A DNA stretch of 64,000 nt from NCBI GenBank assembly GCA_964454335.1, contig CAYVVT010000001.1:124001-188000 (forward strand). The letters run 5' to 3'. Positions 1-8,744 of this stretch are shown piece after piece. The notes below the pieces were generated by a model. That model did not search any database, was not told the origin of the DNA, and saw only the letters and a list, made by a program, of their open reading frames with translations. A program made the translations under genes and the position numbers. Every line of letters starts with the position of its first letter. The first letter of the stretch is position 1. This DNA is from CAYVVT01 sp964454335 (GTDB lineage Bacteria; Fidelibacterota; UBA8477; JABMPR01).

Positions 1-467
1 CAGCCCTGCTCATGCAGGACGAGGGCCGTTTTGAATGTCGTGTTCTGGTCCACCAGCATGTGTGACAGTTCGTGTTTCAGGTGAGGACCGATCCCGACAG
101 TGGCCCGGCGGGCGTTGGGACCGATGTAGATCAGGTTCACCGCACTCAGGGAGACCGAGAACCCGGAGCCACGCATCCAGGGCAGGTAGCGCTGCATGTT
201 TGCACCGTGATTGAGGACAACGATCCTGATCTTTTCCTGGTATTCCAGACCATGAAAATTCTCTGCTTCCAGAAGAATGTCATCCAGGCGATATAGCACG
301 GAATCACCACCAGCCGGATCCTTGATGAAAACCTTCGCGCCGGGCACATGCAGTTTCGTGAAACCGGGTTTGAGAGGACTCCAGGGGAACAGGGGACCCC
401 AGAAGAGATAACCCGCCAGGAGGATGACGGCGATCCCTATCACCAGGTAAAACGGTTTGAGCTTCAT
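1..467 (-). CDS. Membrane-anchored putative zinc metallopeptidase (partial)
   Basis: The reading frame opens at the ATG at 467 and runs off the left edge of the window, giving 155 codons without a stop. Residues 6-23 form one hydrophobic segment, read as a signal anchor or uncleaved signal peptide, so the rest would lie outside the cytoplasm. Near residue 133 there is an HELSH motif, an HExxH zinc site in which two His bind the metal and Glu is the base. The third zinc ligand would lie beyond the edge. The layout resembles small membrane-anchored gluzincin-type peptidases, but the family cannot be fixed from this fragment. No good Shine-Dalgarno sequence precedes the ATG. A strong hairpin (513-542) separates it from the VWA gene upstream on the same strand. 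Confidence 0.6.
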   Translation of the reverse strand, partial: MKLKPFYLVIGIAVILLAGYLFWGPLFPWSPLKPGFTKLHVPGAKVFIKDPAGGDSVLYRLDDILLEAENFHGLEYQEKIRIVVLNHGANMQRYLPWMRGSGFSVSLSAVNLIYIGPNARRATVGIGPHLKHELSHMLVDQNTTFKTALVLHEQG

Positions 468-512
468 ACGTGAATGTTGCTTATACGATGGCGGTGCAGT
501 CTCGTTCCATTA

Positions 513-542
513 CAGAAGCCCGGAACCAAGTCCGGGCTTCTG
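513..542. terminator. Perfect 12-bp hairpin between two minus-strand genes
   Basis: CAGAAGCCCGGA (513-524) and TCCGGGCTTCTG (531-542) are perfect inverted repeats around a 6-base loop. The hairpin lies just downstream of the stop of the minus-strand VWA gene (560) and upstream of the partial protease. No T-run follows on either strand, so it may be a factor-assisted terminator or an mRNA-end stabiliser. Confidence 0.5.
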
Positions 543-559
543 TGATATCGATGTAGCGA

Positions 560-2593
560 CTACTTCAACAGCAGCAATTTCAGAGGGTCTGTAGCGCCGC
601 TGGATGTCTGTAGAACGGCTAGATAAAGACCTGCAGGCAGAGCTCGTGACTCTGCATCGAATGCGTAGACCATGACCCTGTACCAGCCAGCGGCCGTATA
701 CTCAAGCCGGACCTCCATGACCAGCCTGCCCCTAAGATCGTAGAGCCGCAGATAGACTGGCTTGCCGGCATCCTGCTCATTGAGATAGAACTCGATGGTG
801 GTGCTGGGGTTGAAGGGATTCGGAAAGGCCTTCAGCAGATAGGAATCCGGCATGACTGCATCCGCCGGGATGACGCTGATGGGCGGATCGATGATATTCT
901 CATAATCGGCAAGGTAGGCAGTGTAGCGACTGCGGATCTTATAGCGCAGGCTCAAGGCGATGGAGCTGTCCTTCAACGTCTCGGTCTCGCCATAGACATC
1001 GATGGTCCGGTCAATGGCATCGATGGCGTTCTTGGCCCAGAGATAGGCCGGGATCCCGTAATCGGTAACGACGGCAGAGTAGTCCAGACCAAACCCATAC
1101 TGCTGGGCCCCTGCGATCCCGTCACCCCAGAAATCACAGCTGACCTCGCCGGGCTCATGGTATCGCCCGGTCACATAGAAGTATGAGCCCGCGAACACCG
1201 TGGGGTAAACCGTGGGGATCAGATCGTGGACATCGTCCTTGTTGAATTCCAGGCTCACATTTCGGAAGATGGGCTGGTTGATGATCTGGAACAGCTGGTG
1301 GAGATCCTGTATCAGGTTATCATCCTCATCCAGATAGGTGACAAAACCATGGTTGTACTGTGCAGTGAGTTCCAATCGCGAACGATCGACATCGTCACCA
1401 AAGGCTACCGGGAAAATGCCTACCTGGTGCTGATTGCCGGTTGCGACCTCAACAGGATCCAGGGGTGAGCGCCCATCAGTGAAAACAATGATCGAATTGC
1501 TGTAGCTGGCGTCGGTAAACTGCTCCAGAGCCTCGTCCAGGGCGATATCCAGCCTGTTTCCACCTGAGGTGGAAAGCGCCTCCAGCCAGGTGGTGGCCGC
1601 AGCGACGTTATCTGTGGTCGCCTGTACCAGATTGGTCTGCCAGAGATCATACCAGTAATCATAGCTGATGATGTTGAACCAGTCGTTCTCGTTCAACTGT
1701 CCCAGAGCAGTGGTCACCGCTGCTACACTTGACTCCAGCTTGTAACCGGACATGGATGTGGAAGTGCTCAGGATGAAGACCATCTTGCGATCCAGGACCT
1801 GGTCCGGTGTCACATAGTTCGAAGGCCGGATGAAAAAAGCGAAATGGCCGGCCAGGCTGTCATTCAGGGCGGACCGGAAATCCCAACCAAAGCTGTTATG
1901 GGCGATCTCGTACCAGAATTCCAGGTCAGTCGCAAGATTTGCCATGGGTTGCTGCATTCTCAACCGAAGAAATCCGGGCTCATCCGCCAGCACCTCATAA
2001 TTGGGATGACTGGGCATATCGAAATCACCGATATCGCGTACACTGTTCACGGTGACATTGAACTCCAGGTGATCCAGAGGATAGCTGATGAAGTCAGCAG
2101 TCTCCAGGGGATAGGTGTAAGTACAGACCCCCTGACTGAACTCCAGCAGCGAAATGTAGGTGAGTTCCACCTGCTGGATGGCACCAGGAGCGATGTCCTG
2201 GAGTTGTAGCTTGATGCCGTTAAAACCGATATAGTCATTCACCAGGGCAGCAATACCGCCTTCACCGGTCCCGGGATTGGTGGATTGTGAGCCAACAACC
2301 AGAATGGCTTCGAAGGTGGTATCATTACGGGTATAGAGCAGACGGATGGAGCGGGCATCCGCCGGCAGGGGAAAGGACCAGACAGCGTCAGTGGGTTGAT
2401 CCCATTCATTCACAAATTCCTGGTAGACTGTGGTGCGGGCATAGAGCTCATCGATCTCGACATTGATCTCGGTGACCCGGCTGCGCAGGAAGTTCGTCGG
2501 GTATTCCTCCTCGTTGGGCAGCAGCAGACCGTCGCCGTAGACCAGACCGGTGAGAAGCACAACAATTAGAAGGATATTCAAGTATTTCATCAT
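560..2593 (-). CDS. Secreted VIT/VWA protein with FlgD-like sorting domain
   Basis: This encodes a 677-residue exported protein with a signal peptide at residues 1-20. A VIT-like beta domain spans about 25-235 and a von Willebrand A domain about 268-440. The last 90 residues form a FlgD-like Ig domain that opens with FPNPFNPSTTIEF and ends in LLLLK, the usual C-terminal signal for type IX-like secretion. The MIDAS motif, normally DxSxS, reads STSTS (276-280), so the first metal-binding Asp is Ser. Domains of this kind bind ligands or matrix; a surface adhesion role is only inferred. The start at 2593 (ATG ATG) is chosen because AAAGGGG lies just before it and a signal peptide follows. An upstream extension of the frame would overlap the preceding gene. 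It lies 7 bp after the other VWA gene, probably in one operon. Confidence 0.8.
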   Translation of the reverse strand: MMKYLNILLIVVLLTGLVYGDGLLLPNEEEYPTNFLRSRVTEINVEIDELYARTTVYQEFVNEWDQPTDAVWSFPLPADARSIRLLYTRNDTTFEAILVVGSQSTNPGTGEGGIAALVNDYIGFNGIKLQLQDIAPGAIQQVELTYISLLEFSQGVCTYTYPLETADFISYPLDHLEFNVTVNSVRDIGDFDMPSHPNYEVLADEPGFLRLRMQQPMANLATDLEFWYEIAHNSFGWDFRSALNDSLAGHFAFFIRPSNYVTPDQVLDRKMVFILSTSTSMSGYKLESSVAAVTTALGQLNENDWFNIISYDYWYDLWQTNLVQATTDNVAAATTWLEALSTSGGNRLDIALDEALEQFTDASYSNSIIVFTDGRSPLDPVEVATGNQHQVGIFPVAFGDDVDRSRLELTAQYNHGFVTYLDEDDNLIQDLHQLFQIINQPIFRNVSLEFNKDDVHDLIPTVYPTVFAGSYFYVTGRYHEPGEVSCDFWGDGIAGAQQYGFGLDYSAVVTDYGIPAYLWAKNAIDAIDRTIDVYGETETLKDSSIALSLRYKIRSRYTAYLADYENIIDPPISVIPADAVMPDSYLLKAFPNPFNPSTTIEFYLNEQDAGKPVYLRLYDLRGRLVMEVRLEYTAAGWYRVMVYAFDAESRALPAGLYLAVLQTSSGATDPLKLLLLK

Positions 2594-2600
2594 ATCCCCT

Positions 2601-4964
2601 TTACCTGTTGTGGACAAGTTTATAGACTGAGGTGTGCTGGTTGATTCCGGATGGATCAACCAGTTGCACCTGCATGAAATAGACTCCCGAACCCAGGGGC
2701 CGCCCAAAAGCATCCGTGGCGTCCCAGGTGATAGAGGTTTCCAACGGCCCGGGATCGATGTGAAACTGACGGCATTGTTGTCCCAGGACGTTGTAGAGGG
2801 TGACCGTGCCGGGTAAATGCCGTTCATTTGCCAGGCGGATGGTGACCTCGGGATTGAAGGGATTCGGGAAACAGGCCACTCGCAGGCCGGGATTGCCTCT
2901 CTGGTAACTGGGAGCCATATAGGTCAGCTCTGCAGATCCTCCCAGTCCGGCGTAGTGGATATCAAGGTTGATCTGGTGGGATGTTCCTGCGCCACCCTCC
3001 GACTGATAACTCAACAGGTAACGAGAAGAGCCCTCCAGGCGGGAGATCTCCAGCAGGATGTCCCTGAAGTTCCCATTGATATCGAACCAGCTGCCGCTGG
3101 TTGCATTGACGATGGGATCATAGTATTCGATGCGGTACTGTTCTGGTCCGATGGCATGGGTAACCACGGAATGCATCAACAGGATGTCGATGATCTCAGG
3201 TATATCGAGATCGGTATTACTGTTATTCTGATGATAGTTGGCGTCGGTGATCCAGATGAAGATACGCATGGCCTCATCCCTGAACTGGAGCTGGCTGGCC
3301 GCATATAGTGCCTCCAGGGAATTTTCAGGAATGTCTCCACCACCGTGGGCGTATTGCTGAGCCACCCAACCCTGGAAGAGCGGCACATCCGCGGTGAAAT
3401 CATAGACATTCTCCACCTGGTCCAGAAAGGTGACCATAGCCAGTCGGAAATCAACACCGCTGGCATTCATGCTGTCGGCAAATTCGATGACATTGTCGGC
3501 GACATGGTCGATCTCATTGCCCATGCTGCCGGTGACGTCGAGGACAAAGACGATATCGGCAGAATTAACACCGCCGGTGGTATCCTTGATGAGATCAAAA
3601 GTGGTGAGCATGACATCATCCTCGTACAGGAAGATATTCTCATCCCCCAGGTCCAGCAGAAGCTGGCCGGTCTCCTCGATCCGGCTCTGAAAGCGCATGC
3701 TTACCTCTGGGTAGCTATCAAGGAAGAGAGTATCAATCTCCACAACCAGGCCTGTGTCCGAAAAGGGTGTAGCGGGGATCAGGACATCACGGACCAGTTC
3801 ATCCCGGGAGATGGAACCATCATAGAGATTGAGCTGTACGGGGATCACCTGGTCCTGGTAATTTTCGGGAAACTGCATGGGGACACTGACAAAGCGGGTC
3901 TGGTAACCGGCAAGGTTAAATTCATCACTGGTCCAGGGATCTGCGATATAGGAGCCGGTGAGCTGAAGCTCAAGGCTACCGCTATTGGAGCTGCTGTTGT
4001 TGTAGATCTGCGTCAGAGCATCCCAGGTTCTGGGGAAGAGCAGGTTGTTCTCAACCGAGAGGAAGTAAGGTAACTGGGACCGCATAAAGGGACCGGTCGG
4101 GAAGACGGATTCTTCCAGGACCATGACAAACTCATGATGAAGACTCTCTCCCGGTGAAATGTCAGCTGCTGACCAGCCCAGCTGCAGGGCAAGATCATAC
4201 ATGACCGGTAATTCCAGGGGACGGATACCTGACAGGCTGAACCAGTCATTCAACTCAAGGCTTGCAGGTGGATCACCATCGAACTGGAAGCGGATCTTAA
4301 TCCCGGCGGGTGATCCTTCGCGTTCCTGCACCGTGATGGCGTCCGGCACATTGCCCTCAAAGAGGGTGGCTTCGCGAAGGGGTACATCATTGAGGTAGGC
4401 ACGCCCATCGCCCCACTTCCCCAGCGCCGGATCCAGAAGACAGCCCAGGTCCAGGTTGTGATCCAGGGTATCGCGATTCCATATGGTCATACTGAATAAG
4501 AGTGTTTCGGCGTTTTGCTGGATATCAAAATGGAACTCCAGCAAACCATCCGATAGCAGCTCTATCCCGGCTTCAGTCCCATCATTCGTCCAGAGACTGA
4601 CAGGATTGTCTAGGAACAACGCATTGGGCTTGTAGGCCTCTCCGTCGAGTAGGATGATGGGATAAGAGGTTAGGGCGTAGGGATGTCCAAATGTGATCTG
4701 GCAGTCATCGTCCAATACACCCGGATCAAGCCCGGCAGTAGTGCCGATGGTGAAGAAGCCGTCCTTCAGGATCACCACATGGAGCAACTCATTATCAAAC
4801 TCAACATAATCCACGCCAGGATAGGGAATACGCAGCAGTGATTGCTCACCGGTATTGGTTTGAGTGATATCCGACAGCGTGATGTCGAATTGCGCCTTGT
4901 GGTCAAAAGGTTGGGCAGCACTCAACCCAAGGGCGCAGCAAAGCAGCAGGATAAGCGTCCTCAT
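2601..4964 (-). CDS. Secreted VWA-domain protein with FlgD-like sorting domain
   Basis: The product is a 787-residue exported protein. It has a signal peptide (1-18), a long beta-rich N-terminal region (20-460) of no family I recognise, and a VWA domain (about 468-650) with an intact MIDAS motif, DVTGS at 476-480. The C-terminal FlgD-like sorting domain (about 695-787) begins CFPNPFNPEVTIRL. Its VWA sequence (GGGDIPENSLEAL) resembles the VWA domain of the protein at 57614. It is the first gene of a two-gene minus-strand operon with the VIT/VWA gene and is divergent from the hydroxyproline operon. The ATG at 4964 directly precedes the signal peptide; the upstream GGGGAACG is only a weak ribosome-binding site. 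Function is unknown beyond a likely surface role. Confidence 0.8.
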   Translation of the reverse strand: MRTLILLLCCALGLSAAQPFDHKAQFDITLSDITQTNTGEQSLLRIPYPGVDYVEFDNELLHVVILKDGFFTIGTTAGLDPGVLDDDCQITFGHPYALTSYPIILLDGEAYKPNALFLDNPVSLWTNDGTEAGIELLSDGLLEFHFDIQQNAETLLFSMTIWNRDTLDHNLDLGCLLDPALGKWGDGRAYLNDVPLREATLFEGNVPDAITVQEREGSPAGIKIRFQFDGDPPASLELNDWFSLSGIRPLELPVMYDLALQLGWSAADISPGESLHHEFVMVLEESVFPTGPFMRSQLPYFLSVENNLLFPRTWDALTQIYNNSSSNSGSLELQLTGSYIADPWTSDEFNLAGYQTRFVSVPMQFPENYQDQVIPVQLNLYDGSISRDELVRDVLIPATPFSDTGLVVEIDTLFLDSYPEVSMRFQSRIEETGQLLLDLGDENIFLYEDDVMLTTFDLIKDTTGGVNSADIVFVLDVTGSMGNEIDHVADNVIEFADSMNASGVDFRLAMVTFLDQVENVYDFTADVPLFQGWVAQQYAHGGGDIPENSLEALYAASQLQFRDEAMRIFIWITDANYHQNNSNTDLDIPEIIDILLMHSVVTHAIGPEQYRIEYYDPIVNATSGSWFDINGNFRDILLEISRLEGSSRYLLSYQSEGGAGTSHQINLDIHYAGLGGSAELTYMAPSYQRGNPGLRVACFPNPFNPEVTIRLANERHLPGTVTLYNVLGQQCRQFHIDPGPLETSITWDATDAFGRPLGSGVYFMQVQLVDPSGINQHTSVYKLVHNR

Positions 4965-5059
4965 GATCGTTCCCCGATCTGATATTCAGAAGTTTTCTGG
5001 TGTGGAAGTCGTTGTTTCATGATCCCCCCGAATCTGTTCTGCCAACAGACGAAATATGT

Positions 5060-5092
5060 TAATAAACCGCAGGTTTACAAACTGGTTTATTA
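5060..5092. promoter_or_regulatory. Nested inverted repeat upstream of the hydroxyproline operon (possible operator)
   Basis: TAATAAACC (5060-5068) and GGTTTATTA (5084-5092) are a perfect 9-bp inverted repeat with a 15-base spacer. A shorter repeat, AAACC-GC-AGGTTT, is nested inside it (5064-5075). It sits in the 262-bp AT-rich gap between the divergent VWA and activase genes, where an operator is expected. No clear -35/-10 pair was identified, and the regulator is not in the window. Confidence 0.35.
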
Positions 5093-5226
5093 TTACAATT
5101 CTTAACAAAAGAACTTCGGCACAAGGAATTTCTCCGTCAAGACCTTGTTGCAGCTCATTCCGGGCTGCGAGCCCGCAGACGAACAATTCCCTTTCCAACA
5201 ACCATTGTCAAATGCTATCATCCTTC

Positions 5227-6132
5227 ATGACCACCGGTATTGTATTCGATATCAAGAAATTCTCACTGCATGACGGACCAGGCATCCGTACGACGATCTT
5301 CCTCAAGGGCTGTCCCCTGAGTTGCCAGTGGTGCCACAATCCCGAAAGCCGCTCGCTGAAGCCGGAACGTTTCTACTGGGAGAACCGCTGTGTTCGCTGT
5401 GGTGTCTGTGTTGAGGTCTGTGAACAGGGTGCCGTCACCATGGAGAATAACCAGGTGGTCACCGATCCGGATAAATGTCAGCTCTGCGGTGATTGTGTCG
5501 AAGCCTGTTACTCCGAGGCCCGACAGATCGTTGGTTCAGAGATGACGGTAGAAGCTGTCATGGCCGAGATCGAGCGCGACCGCCCCTTTTATGAGGAATC
5601 CAACGGCGGTGTGACCTTTTCCGGCGGGGAGCCCCTGAATCAGGCTGATTTCCTGGAAGAAGTGCTGGATCACTGTCGTGATCTGGGGATACATACCGCG
5701 CTGGACACCTGCGGCTACGCTCCCTGGGAGACCATTGACCGCCTGCGTGCACGGATTGATCTGTTCCTCTATGACCTGAAACTCATGGACGGCGACCGGC
5801 ATCGTGAATTCACACGGCAGGGGAACGACCTGATCCTGGACAACCTGAGGAAACTTTCCGAAATGGGACATGCCATCCATCTGCGGGTGCCATTGATCCC
5901 GGAGATCACGGATACGGACGAACAATTACAACGGCTGGCAGGCTATGCTGCCAGCCTGCCGAACCTTGAGCGGGTGGATATTCTACCATTCCACGCTCTG
6001 GCCACTGACAAGTACCAACGCCTTGGCCTCCAGCATCCCATGCCACCCAACAGAAAGCATGATGCGGCCCGGATCACTGAGGTCGCAGATATCTTCCGGT
6101 CATTCAGACTGCCGGTGACCACCGGGGGATAG
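5227..6132 (+). CDS. Glycyl radical enzyme activating enzyme (HypD activase)
   Basis: A 301-residue radical SAM protein that installs the glycyl radical on its partner enzyme, here the adjacent HypD. It begins with the family signature HDGPGIRTTIFLKGC, followed by the CxxxCxxC motif (CPLSCQWC) that holds the SAM-binding 4Fe-4S cluster. Two further ferredoxin-like cysteine sets follow (CVRCGVCVEVC and CQLCGDCVEAC), as in the class that activates hydroxyproline, glycerol and choline enzymes. The GGEP motif (SGGEPL) lies mid-protein. The ATG at 5227 matches where family members start; an in-frame ATG at 5212 is possible and neither has a strong ribosome-binding site. The hypD start lies 10 bp downstream, so the two are surely co-transcribed. 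Fe-S clusters and the radical require anoxic conditions. Confidence 0.93.
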   Translation: MTTGIVFDIKKFSLHDGPGIRTTIFLKGCPLSCQWCHNPESRSLKPERFYWENRCVRCGVCVEVCEQGAVTMENNQVVTDPDKCQLCGDCVEACYSEARQIVGSEMTVEAVMAEIERDRPFYEESNGGVTFSGGEPLNQADFLEEVLDHCRDLGIHTALDTCGYAPWETIDRLRARIDLFLYDLKLMDGDRHREFTRQGNDLILDNLRKLSEMGHAIHLRVPLIPEITDTDEQLQRLAGYAASLPNLERVDILPFHALATDKYQRLGLQHPMPPNRKHDAARITEVADIFRSFRLPVTTGG

Positions 6133-6142
6133 CGGGCTCGTT

Positions 6143-8533
6143 ATGACGATGACGCAACGGGTCCAGCGCCTGCGGGAGTTGAGCCTCAATACACCGGCCA
6201 CCCTGTCTTCTGAACGCGCTAGACTTCTCACAGAATACCATAAATCCGTCGCCCTTCGACAAGCACAGGATGACAATCCCGGGATTCAATCGATCCCGGT
6301 GCAACGGGCCCTGGCCTTAAAGTACATCCTTGAGCACAAGACCATCTACATCGGGGATGATGAACTCATCGTGGGCGAAAAGGGCCATGCTCCAAAGGCA
6401 GCTCCAACCTATCCGGAACTTTGCTGCCACAGCCTGGAGGATTTGCAGATCCTGGATTCACGAGAGAAAATCCCTTTCAAAGTAGATGCTGAAACCAGGG
6501 ATCTGTATGAACAGGAAATGATCCCCTACTGGACCGGCAGGACCATGCGTGAACGCATTCTGGAAAGCATGACGGCCGAATGGCTGGCCGCCTACGAAGC
6601 CGGTGTGTTCACCGAGTTCATGGAACAGCGCTCACCAGGCCATACTGTGCTGGACAACAAGATCTATGACAAGGGCTTCATCGAGTTCAAGGTGGACATC
6701 CGCCGCCAGGAAATGATCCTGCAGGACAGCGATGATCCCGATCGGAAGGCGAAGTGTGAGCAGCTCAAGGCCATGGATCTCTGTTGTGATGCCTTGATCC
6801 TCTATGCTGAAAGACACGCCGAAAAAGCTCAGGAACTGGCCGCAAATGAGCTTAACCCGAAACGCAAAGCGGAACTGGAAGAGATTGCTGTCATCTGTCA
6901 GAAGGTCCCTTCTCAGGCACCGGAGACATTCAGAGAAGCGCTGCAATATTACTGGTTCGTGCATCTGGGGGTAACCCAGGAGCTGAATCCATGGGATGCA
7001 TTCAATCCCGGCCACCTGGACCAGCACCTGTTGCCATTCTATGAAAAAGGCCTGGCGGAGGGAAGTCTCTCAAAAGAGTCGGCCCGGCAACTGCTGCAGT
7101 GTCTGTGGGTGAAGTTCAACAATCAGCCGGCACCCCCCAAGGTGGGTGTCACCGCGGCTGAGAGCAGCACCTATACGGATTTCGCCCAGATCAACACCGG
7201 CGGTATCCATCCGGACGGTTCTAACGCAGTGAGCGAGATGACCTATCTCATCCTGGACGTCATCGAGGAAATGCGTCTGCTGCAACCCAGTTCATCCATC
7301 CAGGTGAGCAGGACCAATCCTGACGAATTCATTCACCGGGCCGGGGAGATCATCCGGACTGGATTCGGACAGCCTTCAGTATTCAATACGGATACGGTGG
7401 TAGAGGAGATGCTCCGGGTCGGCAAAAGCCTGGAAGATGCGCGAGCCGGCGGGACCAGTGGCTGCGTCGAGACTGGAGCCTTTGGCAAAGAGAATTACAA
7501 CCTCACCGGATATTTCAACATTCCCAAGGTCCTTGAGATCACCCTGCACAACGGATTGGATCCCCGCACAGAAAAATTTATTGGGATCCAGACCGGAGCC
7601 CCTGAAACCTTTGGCAGTTTCGGCGAACTGTTCACAGCATTTGAGAAACAGTTGGATCATTTCCTGGAGATCAAGATACAGGGCAACAGGACCATTGAAT
7701 GCCTTTATGCACAGTATCTCCCGGCGCCCTTCCTTTCCATTCTCATCGATGATTGCATCCTGCAGGGAAAGGATTATCACGATGGCGGTGCACGGTACAA
7801 CACAAGCTATATCCAGGGGGTTGGCCTGGGGACCATCACGGATTCCCTCAGCGCCTTGAAGCACCACGTCTTCGATGAACAGAACCTCAGCATGGCTGAG
7901 ATCCTGGAGGCCATCAGGGCAGATTTTGTCGGTCATGAACGGCTGCGGCAACGCTTGCTGAACAGGACGCCGAAATTCGGGAATGATGATGATTATGCCG
8001 ACGATGTCATGCTGCAGGTCTTTGAAGCGTACTTCCGGGCTATTGATGGAAAACCCAACATGCGTGGTGGCACCTATCATGTCAATCTGCTGCCCACCAC
8101 CTGCCACGTCTATTTCGGTTCGGTCATGGGAGCTTCTCCCGACGGCCGGCATGCCCGGCAGCCCCTCTCTGAAGGGATCTCACCCGTTCAGGGAGCCGAT
8201 CGTCACGGCCCCACCGCTGTGATCCGCTCTGTAGCTAAAATGGATCATGTGAGAACCGGCGGTACCTTGCTGAACCAGAAATTCTCGCCACAGATCCTCA
8301 AGGGCGAAGGCCTGGACAAGCTGGTGAAATTGATCAGGACCTACTTCCGTCTGGGCGGTCACCACATCCAGTTCAACGTCATCGACGCCGATACACTACG
8401 GGCCGCCCGGGCAAATCCAGAACTGTACCGGGACCTCATCGTACGGGTGGCTGGTTATTCCGATTATTTCTGTGATCTGTCAACAGCCCTGCAGGAAGAG
8501 ATCCTGCAGCGCACCGAGCACGATTGCTTCTAG
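6143..8533 (+). CDS. hypD: trans-4-hydroxy-L-proline dehydratase (glycyl radical enzyme)
   Basis: This 796-residue protein removes water from trans-4-hydroxy-L-proline to give 1-pyrroline-5-carboxylate, which ProC can reduce to proline. The thiyl Cys441 and base Glu443 lie in GGTSGCVETG. The radical-bearing Gly771 lies in RVAGYSDYF near the C-terminus. Length and many segments (APTYPELCCHS, EFMEQRSPGHTV, QPAPPKVGVT, GNDDDYADDVM, KMDHVRTGGTLLNQ) match the Clostridioides HypD type as I remember it, rather than pyruvate formate-lyase or the choline and diol lyases. It follows its activase directly and heads a cluster that includes a second hydroxyproline dehydratase, which supports the substrate call. 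No encapsulation helix extends the N-terminus, so it is probably cytosolic rather than housed in the microcompartment. Confidence 0.93.
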   Translation: MTMTQRVQRLRELSLNTPATLSSERARLLTEYHKSVALRQAQDDNPGIQSIPVQRALALKYILEHKTIYIGDDELIVGEKGHAPKAAPTYPELCCHSLEDLQILDSREKIPFKVDAETRDLYEQEMIPYWTGRTMRERILESMTAEWLAAYEAGVFTEFMEQRSPGHTVLDNKIYDKGFIEFKVDIRRQEMILQDSDDPDRKAKCEQLKAMDLCCDALILYAERHAEKAQELAANELNPKRKAELEEIAVICQKVPSQAPETFREALQYYWFVHLGVTQELNPWDAFNPGHLDQHLLPFYEKGLAEGSLSKESARQLLQCLWVKFNNQPAPPKVGVTAAESSTYTDFAQINTGGIHPDGSNAVSEMTYLILDVIEEMRLLQPSSSIQVSRTNPDEFIHRAGEIIRTGFGQPSVFNTDTVVEEMLRVGKSLEDARAGGTSGCVETGAFGKENYNLTGYFNIPKVLEITLHNGLDPRTEKFIGIQTGAPETFGSFGELFTAFEKQLDHFLEIKIQGNRTIECLYAQYLPAPFLSILIDDCILQGKDYHDGGARYNTSYIQGVGLGTITDSLSALKHHVFDEQNLSMAEILEAIRADFVGHERLRQRLLNRTPKFGNDDDYADDVMLQVFEAYFRAIDGKPNMRGGTYHVNLLPTTCHVYFGSVMGASPDGRHARQPLSEGISPVQGADRHGPTAVIRSVAKMDHVRTGGTLLNQKFSPQILKGEGLDKLVKLIRTYFRLGGHHIQFNVIDADTLRAARANPELYRDLIVRVAGYSDYFCDLSTALQEEILQRTEHDCF

Positions 8534-8551
8534 AGTCTCTGCAAAACAACC

Positions 8552-8734
8552 ATCATTGCGAATTAATGATCAGCCAGGATCTTGAACGGCTAATTTTTAT
8601 CTGTCAGGCTGCAGAAACAGCTGCATTCACTGAGCGGTAGTGAATACCGCATCAGACGTGACAAGCAGCTTGCTTGTCAGCAAGTACTCCGATTACCTTT
8701 CGGTAGCGATTTTCAGAAATTGACTAAACCATTT
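8552..8734 (+). other. Hairpin-rich intergenic region downstream of hypD
   Basis: The 211-bp gap after hypD holds several short inverted repeats: ATCATT/AATGAT (8552-8570), ATTCACT/AGTGAAT (8625-8645) and GACAAGCA/TGCTTGTC (8660-8678). CTTGC/GCAAG (8669-8684) overlaps and would compete with the third. TACC/GGTA follows. The arrangement could terminate hypD transcription in part or form a structured leader for the next two genes. No named riboswitch is recognised. Confidence 0.3.
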
Positions 8735-8744
8735 AGAGGTAAAG

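Noticed and set aside
2817..4073. Long plus-strand frames opposite the VWA genes
   Set aside because: They lie wholly opposite well-supported minus-strand genes, lack domain signatures and show no ribosome-binding sites.
6143..8533. Glycyl radical enzyme as cargo of the microcompartment (GRM type) or as a choline/diol lyase
   Set aside because: It is 23 kb from the BMC genes, lacks an N-terminal targeting helix, and its sequence and neighbours match hydroxyproline dehydratase.
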